This document shows, one piece after another, positions 31,068 to 40,500 of a DNA stretch of 43,471 nucleotides. The notes below the pieces were generated by a model. It did no database searches. It worked only from the letters and a program-made list of their open reading frames with translations, and was not told the origin of the DNA. Made by a program: the position numbers and the translations under genes. How positions within the stretch are numbered: the first letter of the stretch is position 1; the number at the start of each line of letters is the position of its first letter. This DNA comes from Gonium pectorale (lineage: Eukaryota > Chlorophyta > Chlorophyceae > Chlamydomonadales > Volvocaceae): positions 1,181,036 through 1,224,506 of the forward strand of contig LSYV01000024.1 in NCBI GenBank assembly GCA_001584585.1, read 5' to 3'.

Positions 31068-34000
31068 GGGGCAAGAGGGGGGGGTAATGAAGCGGGTAGT
31101 GAAGAGCTATAGGGGGAGCACTAGGGGGGAGGGCGCAAGCGAAGTAGCACGGGCCGGGTGCAGAGGTTGCGTGCGGCTCTGTGTGCCCGGCGCTGGCGCC
31201 GGCCGTGGGCTAGCGTGTGGTTGGAGCTGCGGGATCTCATCCCGAGCGAGGAGGTTACCGGTAGTGGCACACCAGTCGACCGGTGAGAATGCGCTCAGTT
31301 GCTTCCCGCAGGCTTCTTACGAGACGCTGCGTGGTCTCGCTTGTCTCGATGGGCAGCAATGGCAGCACTGCGGACTGCGCGAGCAACGCTGCTCCTCGGG
31401 GGGTCATCCCCACTCCTGGGATGGCTATCGGGGCGTTCCAAGTTTGGGACCACCCCGCCTACGCGGCTGGTATGCGCGCTGGTTTGGATGGCGTCAGTGG
31501 TAGTGGCGTGGTTGTTCTGGTGTGCTGCATACGCGGCATATCCGATGCAACGGCGCTGGCATGCCCATTCTCGACTGCGCTCTTTCCCACTGGAGGAAAG
31601 GCTCGAAAGTTCATCTGTAGTCAAGACAGTCCAGTTGAAGTAGGAGAGAATGGTTACACGGAATGCTCATCCCTCCACCCCATCTTGGGGTCATCCACCT
31701 GATCACCCACCGTCCACTTCCCTTCCACCTCCTCACTCAGTTACCCATATAATCAAACGCAGATGAAACAAGTGATAGAACAAGTAATAACACACAACGC
31801 ACAAGATGAACACGAGCACCTACACAACGCGCCCCACGGCGCACGACGCGGCCCCTCCCTCCGATTGACCGGAGAGCGGCGCGAACGTGGTTCAGCATAC
31901 GGATGATTGGTTTTTGTTGGTTCAACCTCGACCAAGAGCACGAACACACTCGCCACAACACACTTACACACACCAGTTCACAAACGACAGCAGTAGGCAA
32001 CACTGTGAAACGTCAAGACTCCTTCGCTGTGGAGTCGCCTGCGCGATCATCAAAGCCCCGCCTCTGCCCACCACCACCACGCACGCAAGAGCGCCGGCCG
32101 TTTGCTGCAGTCACGACCTGACGACGGGGGCGTTCGGGGCGCCGTACACGAACGCCCCACGCTATCAAAACATCCCACAGGGGCAGGCCAGGCAGCGCAT
32201 CAAGCTCCTTCCGCAACAAAGGAGTTGCAACAAGCGCGCGATGGCCTCCTCAGCACGGGGTTGACTCGTAACTGCCTCCGGGTTACTTGCATTCGACCAA
32301 CCAACTGTAGTTGTACAAACATGAAATGCCGCCGCTCTGCGGCCGCCGCTCCTTCGTGCCAAGGCCTCCCAAATGGCTCTTTCCTCACAGAGAAACCATA
32401 AAGAATAGGGTTATGCCGTTATGCCGGCCCAAACATTCATACTCTATAAAACTCCACAACAGACAAACATACACATACATCTGCCCAACCCTCTTCACCA
32501 GCACCAGGGGGGCGATACGCTTTTGCATACCACCCACACCCGAGAAAGGCACGGGTGCATTGTGTTTCCCACCTTTGCCAACCAGAAGGGGTGGCAAAGC
32601 AAAGGGGATGTGGCCCCCGGGATCGTCCCGCGCCTTAACTGCTTAAACGCCAAGCAGTGAAAGGCGGGACGGACCCCAGCAGGACCGCCGAACCGTACGA
32701 CAAGAGGCGGAAAACCGCGGACGACCAACACGCGGACAACTCATACAGATCGCCCAAAGATGGCGCGCCAAGGGAAGATGACTAACGACGCGGGCGCAAC
32801 GACATGAAAGCCTCACACATGTATTCAGCAGACTCCCACCTCAAAAGCCTTTCCTGGGAGGCGAATAAAACAGGTCAACAGGGTGCAAACACGCCATATC
32901 AGTCCGGCGGCGGCGGCAAGCTCCAGAAGCCGACCGCGCCAGACAAGCACAGGGCACTCACACACGCACACACACGGCGGTATGCGGCACGAAACAACAG
33001 GGTCGGAACGCAGAACGCCGAGCCGGCGCCAAGAAGGGCAAACGCCGCCCATGAAATGCGCGGCAGTCTCGTGCTTCAAGATACTCTTGCTATGCACACT
33101 GCAGATTCGCTGCCACAACTGAGGTCCGGCAACGGCAGGCGTCCCTCGCCCTCGCCCGCTGGCCTCAGCACCAAAAAAACGCGTAGTAATGACGGCAGAG
33201 GCCCAGACCTGCTGCTCCCGACCCCTGCCGCGCCCTCGCAATCGTCATGCGCACATGCAAAAAGACGGCACCAGACACCACGCAACACGCGATTGACATG
33301 TGTAGGGCGACAACCCAACACATACACAATGTCAGCGCTCCCACAACCCACATCGGTGGACGGGGGCACCGAAACGAGATGCAGTGAGTGCACGGCTCCT
33401 GACCACGCGACGCTTCGCGAGGCCGCGGCGGTGTGGCGGCGTACCACCGCCAGCGGCATCAAATAAGGCGACAGACCCGCAAAGGATACCGACCCGCGGG
33501 TCGTCACCACCTCTCCGCACGTATGCGAGGCCCAGGGGGGCTCCACAAGGCACCATCACGCTCCCGCTTGTTGGGCCATGAATCCCGAGTAGGGCACACA
33601 AGCGCGCAACCTCCACAGCACAGACCACGCGGGTCCTTGCTCCCCCCCACCCCCTGCTGGGGCGGAACCCAACGCCGCGCCGCGCCCATCATCCTGATTG
33701 TTTGGAGCCCGGGGCACGCACCAAGACAGACAGGGTCAGGGTGCACACGCGCGCGCATATGCCACACCACCAACCGAACCACACCGCTACCCGCCACCGT
33801 CTGCTAGCGCCGCGAAAGGTGAGCACAGAAAGATGCGTCATGTACCCGTTAATACTTGAACAGTGCTTTCGGCGCGTGGCCATGACCATGGCCGATCGTA
33901 CATCATGGTAAAAAAACCTTTAGGCGATACAGACGGCGTACGGCAGAGGGGCAGCGCCAATCCACACGCACAAGCCCAATGCCTCCCACAGCCCCACAAT

Positions 34001-34711
34001 TAACCTGACGCGCATCACAGCTAGACGTCGGTACCGAGTCCAGCAGGCGCGCTCCCGCTACGGAACGATACGCCAGAGCGAAAAGCCGGTAATGCCCCGC
34101 CCTGCCGCGGCGAACAAAGCTGGACGGTCGCGAGCCCACGCAGCCCCAAAGGGGTGGCGTGCGCCGCACCAGCCACACTTGCTATTCTCCCACCTCAACC
34201 AAGAAGGTAGGAGCGTTGATACACATGTCTGTACAGGAGACAGGACACCAACAACCAACCAACAACGATCGGCAGTGCATTGCGACCGCCTGACCGACCG
34301 CCAATGAATGGACAAACCTTGTCGCGCCGGCGGCCGACGGCGCGCCTGCGCCATCGCCAACGAGAGACGGCAGCCAAAAAGAGACAGCCAGCCGGGTCAG
34401 CATGGGCACCGAGGCGCAGCCAGTCGGAGCAGCGTGAGCTGCACCACACCGCACAATTGCCCCCCGGCCTCCCAGGCCGGCTCCAGCGGCGAAGAATAAA
34501 CACGCACAGACCATGCCCCGCGAAGAGACATCGTCACCATCGCCCCAACGCGGCCCCGTCATCCACCACCGACGCACTCAGTTGCGCTGGCCAGGCAGGC
34601 AGGCGGGCCTACCGGCCGCCTCGCGCCGTGGCCAGGATGCGGCCATGACGAGGGCGCGATGACGATGAAGGCCCCCCTGCACGTATGTAGGACGATGCGC
34701 AGGGTGGGGGG
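31068..34711. other. Long gene-poor stretch, AC-rich on the plus strand
   Basis: I see no supported gene in 3.6 kb. From about 31,700 to 34,600 the plus strand is rich in A and C with frequent CACA tracts, which suggests transcription from the minus strand, perhaps a long 3' untranslated region of the F-box gene. Minus-strand TGTAA signals occur as TTACA near 31,653 and 31,965. A 220-residue plus-strand frame from an ATG at 32804 is low complexity without domains, and I treat it as spurious. The texture at 32,480-32,700 resembles other homopolymer-rich segments of the window. Confidence 0.5.
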
Positions 34712-35795
34712 CTAGGCGATGGTGCAGCCGCCGGCCGCCAGCTGGAGCGAGGCGGAGCGCCAGCACCGCGGCACACGGGCGAGCAGTGCAACGACCTCGT
34801 CCTGCAGGCTCTGCATCTTGGCCTCGGCTGCCAGCAAATCCTCGGACGCGTCCCAGCGCTGCTGCAGCACGTCCTGGAGGAGCATACAGAAGCGGGTAGG
34901 AACAGAGTGAGCTAGGGGACAGCTAGGGAACGCGATGTGGCGGGTCCATACCACAAAACCAACCACGCCCGCACTTTGATGACACGTGCGTTCGACGTTG
35001 CACGTGTACCCAATGCGCCGCGTCGCACCTGCTCCATGTCGCCGACGAGCGCCAGGACCATTGAGGGCTCAAAGTCTGGCCCGCCCAGCAGCTCCTTGAC
35101 GTCGTCAGCCTGCTCCAGCAGATCGTCGAGCTCCTCTACTCGGAGCTTGAGCGAGTTGTAAACACAGCGCTGCCTGTTTGGCCGTGGGAGAGGGCGGTAG
35201 GAGGGGACACGCGATTGAGCGGGGTACACGCAGGCCACACGCAGGTTCGTGCCCCGAACACGAACAGGAAACTCAATCATATCAGCATCCTAGTTGCAAA
35301 GTGGACGGGGCCCACGCGCGCGCAGGCTCACTTCTCAAGCACATCCAGGCGAGCCTGGACGAACGTTTGCCTGAGGAGTGAGGAAGACAAGAAAGAAAAC
35401 TGATCAGCGCACAGGACAAAGACAGGCTGCCTTAAGGTCGCCAGTCTTGGCCTCGACAAGCGACTCACACGTATTGCGCCTTTGATGAGTCCGGCGATGG
35501 AGCGCTGGGCGCATTGAACTCCCTTGACAGCGCCTGCTGATAGAGTGACTCCTCTGATGCGACAAGCTGCCTGAAATCGCGACAAGTAGCCTCAACTCGG
35601 GCCAAGTCGGGCCCGCTCAGGCCCTCGAGGACGCGCAGCTGCAGCTCATTTGGGAGATTAAGGATCTGTCCTGAAGGGCAGCGAGGCCCTTGGCTTGCCA
35701 CCTGCACAAAGGCAGTAAGAACGACGAGGTTAAGCGGGTCGCACACGCGCTCGCCTTCTTGTATATTAAGGCATGAAGGTATTGCTGCTCACCAT
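34712..35795 (-). CDS. Small F-box protein with coiled-coil C-terminus
   Basis: My model is complement(join(34712..34873, 35029..35173, 35332..35370, 35469..35701, 35793..35795)), 193 residues, with phases continuous. The F-box spans residues about 14-62 (ILNLPNELQLRVLEGLSGPD, then LARVEATCRDFRQL and YQQALSREF). It would bind Skp1 and place the protein in an SCF ubiquitin ligase. The remainder is predicted helical: QTFVQARLDVLE, LKLRVEELDDLLEQADDVKE and SLQDEVVALLARV. There is no LRR, Kelch or WD substrate domain, so the helices may recognise the target. The start is unusual: ATG at 35795 is followed at once by a donor (ATG|GTGAGC), and an in-frame TAG lies 24 bases upstream, so the first coding exon is a single codon. 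The alternative is a non-ATG start in exon 2. Confidence 0.8.
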
Positions 35796-37577
35796 CTTAA
35801 ACAGCGACGAGCAGGGCTAGAGCCGCGTAGGCAGACCACCAAGGTCCTGGACGCTCTTTGCAGACAAAGCGCGCAGCCGAAGAATGCCTGTCGTTGTGGA
35901 GACGAGCTTTGTCGGCTGCGCCTTGCAACAAGGAAGGCGCTGTTGGGGCCCAGGAGTATGGAGGGAACCGGGCCGGGTATTATTCGGCGCGAGGTGCGAG
36001 GGGACGGGGTCGCTGCGGTTACACACTGCTGCGTCAGCGTGAGAGGTAAGTGTGAAGTGCGTTGTAGGGCCGCTTGGTTGTAAGGCAACCCATAATAAAG
36101 TGCGTAGGATACGGCAGTTTGAGGCGCGATATGATTCGGTCCTACGGCGAGCCGCCGAGCAGACCCGCACTGACGCCCATGTTTCACCATTTCTGAAAAT
36201 TAAATAGCGCCTCATCCCTGATGAGTTCAGGGCACCATTTCGTAGGATGAGGAAACGGGCGACCCCGGGGTCGCACTTGCGGCTGGCTTGTGCAAAAGCA
36301 TGCATTAAGCTTGCAAACTCATATACATTTGTGTGTACACATGTGCTGCATTCAACGCAGCGAGTCATTTGCGCAACTCGGCATGCAGTAACCGATATTC
36401 GAGGCTCGCGTGAATTCATACCCGACCCAGATATCGCGAACGAGCTTATAGAAAAGATGATACTTCACTTGCAGTGCGTCCACTTCCGTATGCGGCAGTT
36501 AGCCTTGTAGGCGATGAGCAGGGCCTCGCAGGCGCCCGTAACGCTCGGCATGCGGATGTTATGATGCGCTGTGTCTTGTTTGAGTACTGCTCGCGTGTCT
36601 GCACCCCTGCAAGCAGCAGTTGATTGCCCTGCCTGCACTGTTTGCCTGCCAACCCTGCGAATGTCGGCGCAGCGATGTGGGTGGCTTGTTATCACTTGGT
36701 ACCATTGGCTCACTTCAGGATGAACGGGCAAACCCTACGCCCTAACAGGCTGCAGCCCCCATCCCCCAGTGAGGGCGTTGTTCCAGCCAGCTCAAGCTAT
36801 GTCCGCCTTACACACCGGGCGTTGCTCACATGAGAAGGGGTGGGGCAGGAGGCCGCACCAACACTCCGAGTCTGGACCCACAACCCGGTACAGCGGCTCA
36901 CACTGTCTGGCCCGACTCGGCACTTGAACCCGTCGCCAGGTCCGCCGTCGCCACCCGCCCTCGCGCCTCTGCCCTCGCACCAATTTCACCCCTGCATTAC
37001 CCACTACGACGGGGGCGGGCCGGCCCCGTCGTGGCCCGGCGACGCTTGGCCCTGGCGAACATCGCTGCATCAATGTCCACCCGCCCCAATTGTCAAGCGG
37101 CCTAGCAATACCCAATCATCGCAGTGCGCTCCGCCACGTACAGCACCCCAATGCCAAGAGCACTCACTCTCACCCAGCCAGACCCAAAGCCCCAATCCCA
37201 CACGCACAGTTAACTCGGCGCCACCCGCATCCACAGCCCCGCTCCACCAACCGCACTGACCGCAAGCCGCGCTCCCACGCGACAGTCTCCAGCTTCTTGC
37301 AGCAGCGGCCCGACCCCAGTCCCACACAGAAAAGAACACAGCCACCCGCAGCCGCTCGGCCGGAGGCTGCTCGGCCGACGCCTCCCCGCCACTCCACACC
37401 GCACCAACCTCCACAGCCAGCTGCACTACTGGGCCGGCATGGGCTTGAGTCTGCCCTCCGAACGCGGCAAGCCCCTCCATGCCAACGGGTAACCCGCCCA
37501 ACCCCCGGGCCTGTTCCCCACCACTTCAAGTCTTCATTACCCCCCCCCCTTGCCCGCCGCGCCCCCCTCCCCGCCCC
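35796..37577. other. Spacer between the F-box gene and the acyl-CoA oxidase gene
   Basis: No supported gene. The right part, about 36,810-37,560, is C-rich on the plus strand and should be the 3' untranslated region of the acyl-CoA oxidase gene, ending at a TGTAA signal near 36,808-36,812. The left part contains the F-box promoter. Short frames on both strands carry no domain. Confidence 0.55.
36808..36812 (-). terminator. Possible TGTAA polyadenylation signal of the acyl-CoA oxidase gene
   Basis: The minus strand reads TGTAA about 766 bases after the stop codon at 37578. The motif and distance are normal for volvocine transcripts. I noticed no nearer copy. Confidence 0.35.
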
Positions 37578-40500
37578 TCACAGCCGGCTGCGCGGCTGCG
37601 CCGCTAACACGGGCTTGAGGACGCCCTCCCATGCGGGCCCCTCCTGTGTGGCGTTGAGCGGCGAGGCGGCCGCCATGTCCAGCAGGCCGCGGTACACGTC
37701 CCCGTCCTCGCGGCCCAGCGCGCTGTTGAGCAGGTAGTCGGGCAGGCCGAAGGCGTCCACCAGCCCCACCGCGTTGGGCCGCAGCGCCGCCAGCAGCTGC
37801 CGGTGGCACCTGCGGAGGGCGGCCGCCTGGGAGGCTGCGGGAGAGGGCGGGGGGGGGGAGGGAGGGCGAGGGAGGGGGGTTAAGGAGGAGAAGGGGGGCG
37901 GGGAGCGAGGCGTTGCTGCTCGGGGCCGCGAGGGCGCAGTGGCGAGGAGCGGGGCGCGCCAACGGCACAGATCAGCGTGGGAAGCGGGGCGCCTCGCGGC
38001 ACAGGTGGTGGCCCGGGCGCTGCGCGCGGGAAGGGGCTTCCTCCAATGAACCGCATGCTCCTGCCGTGGTAAGGAGGCGAGAGAGGGTGCAAGTGCGCCA
38101 TCCCACCCCTTCCCAACGGGGCAGCCTCACGTGCGCGCACATCCCCAGGGCCACCCGCGTGGCCACCCGCCCCGCATCCCACACCCCGCACTCCCGCTCA
38201 CCGCCGACGAAGCCGTCCTCCAGCAGCGCCGCCAGCCCGCCGCCCCGCTCCAGCGTGTCCAGCGCAAACAGCGCCGCCAGCTGCCGCAGCACGGCGCAGC
38301 GGCGGGGCGAGCGCGCCCCGCTGCTCCAGGCGGGCGACCGAGTCCAGGAAGGTGCGGTGCAGCACGTATGCGCAGTGCGCCTTGGCGGCCCTGTGCGGGA
38401 GGTGAGGAGCGGGGGGGGAAGAGAAACAGGCGGGCGGCAGAGAGGTGGGTGGGCGGGCGGGTGGGAGGCTCGGAGGGCTGGAGGGGGCGGCACAGGGCGG
38501 GAAGGAGGAGGTAGGAGTTTGTGCAGCAACTGGCTAGGAGGAGGACGGGCGCGAGAGTGATGCGCTCTGCAGGCCAGGCGCATCAGGAGCGCCCGACGGC
38601 AGAGGGGACGAGGCACGGCGGCGCGGCGCGGCGGAGCCGGGGCGGCCACCCGGATGCCCGACCCGACCCCCCCCCGCGAAGAGCAACCTGGCAACTGCCC
38701 CGCCATCCCACCTGATCGACTCCACGGTGTTGTCGTTCCAGGGCTTGCCCTCGAATGCCAGCCGCCCGCCGCCGGCCGCCAGCAGCGTCTCCGCCGCCGC
38801 CGCCGTGGCGCGCGCCGCCGCGTGGCGCAGCGCGCCGCCCGCCACGTCCGGCTGCTCCCAGCAGGCGTCGCAGGTGGCGGGGCTGCGGGCACCGGGGGCC
38901 AGCTCGCTGGCGGCTGCGTTCAGGTAGTCGGCGCTGCCCGACACTGCCTTGCCCGAGCGCACGCCCGCCAGTGCCTGCGTGGGGAGAAGGGGGCGGGTTG
39001 GCGGGGTGGGGGTGAGGGTGGGGGAGCATTGAGCCAAAGTGGCGTTCTTGGTGGAGGAGCCTGAGGCGCATGCTATCCCCATCTGCAGGACAATTGAGAG
39101 GACACGCGTCCCCAGTGTCAACATGCGAGCCATACTGCGTTCCGTGGCTGCATGGGCTCGGGTGAGGGGCCGGAAGGTTCGGAAGCCCTCTTGCTAGAGC
39201 TCGGGGCGCATGCCTCCCACGGAGGGTGCGGTGGAACACTCGGGGGCCGAGAACGAGCGCGGGGCGGGATGGGGGACGGAACGATCACAAGAGATCTGAT
39301 GCTAAAGGCCAAGGGGCTTCAGGAGCTGGTAACCTGGGGGGCGTGCACGGAGCGGACCAGCGACCCCGTCCCCACTGTGCTCGCAGTGATCATTGTAATG
39401 CGATCAAAACCACAGCGGTGGTCGGCCACTGCGGCTGGCGTGAGAGGGGTTGCAGGAGTGCGAAGGGACGGGGCGCGCGGTGCAGCATGGACCAGGGAGC
39501 AGCGGGGGGGAGGGAGAGAGCGGCGCTGCATGGTGCCCGCCTTCGCCGCCCAGCAAACCCCCGCCAATCCTGCACAGCTCCCGCCCGCCCGTCCCCGCTA
39601 CATCGCCTCGCCAGCACGCCCACCCCGCCAGCTGCCCACCTTTATGAGGTAGCGCGCCGTCTGCAGGCACATGACGTTGTTGTCGCCCTCCCACGTCACG
39701 TTCTGGGTGGGATGTGGGAGGGGGGGGGCACACGGGCGGAGGTGGCGGGATGTGGGCAAGGCTCGGGACCAAGGGCCAAGGCGCTTCCGAGGCAGCGCTC
39801 GCTGTGAAGGGACAGCGGGGGACGTGAGCGCGGCGGCAAGGGATTGCAGCTCTTTTCATCAAGGCAGGGGCGGGGGCCTTTTCTTTCGCAAAGCGGCCCG
39901 TGCAGCAACCCTGGGGTTGATTCGACAGAGTGTCCGTGACGGTAATAAACGGAGGGATACCCTCCGGCAAACTAAGGGAGGGATGCTTGGCCCGAGACGC
40001 GTGTGTGGCCCGGAAAGCGTGGCCCGGTACGCGCCGACCCGCGGGTCGCGCACCTGCACGTATCCCTGGTGCAGCGTGGGCAGCCCCGACAGGCGGCTGA
40101 AGCCGTGGCCTCCGCATGTGCGGCGGGCCTCCTCGATGCCGTCCGCCGTGATCCACGTACACACCGCCTGCGGGGGTTGAGAGGGGGCAGGGAGGCGGGG
40201 GAGGAAGGCGGGGGCCGCCAATGGAGGAATCGCGCGAAAGCGGGCCGGGCGCCCGGCGCGGCTCCGGGGTGGGAAGCGCTACCGTCTGGCACCAGCGGGC
40301 GTGAGAAAAGCAGCAGGGCCGGGGCCGGGGCCGGAAGCAAAACACGCCAGCTAGGGAACCGAAGGTCGGCCGCCGGCAGGGCGATGGGCGGCTCCTATCC
40401 TGTGATACGATATGCACGGCCCCCTCTTTACCTATACCCCCTGTCCCTCGACCGTCCTCCCGCCACACACACACACACACACGCGCGCGCAAACACACCT

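Noticed and set aside
32804..33466. A 220-codon plus-strand frame starting at an ATG
   Set aside because: Low-complexity, His/Arg/Pro/Thr-rich, no domain, located in an AC-rich gene-poor stretch. Its texture does not differ from the other frames there.
36205..36260. CTGATGAG followed by GGAAAC, recalling a hammerhead ribozyme core
   Set aside because: The bases between the two motifs cannot form stem II, and no matching stem I/III arms are seen.
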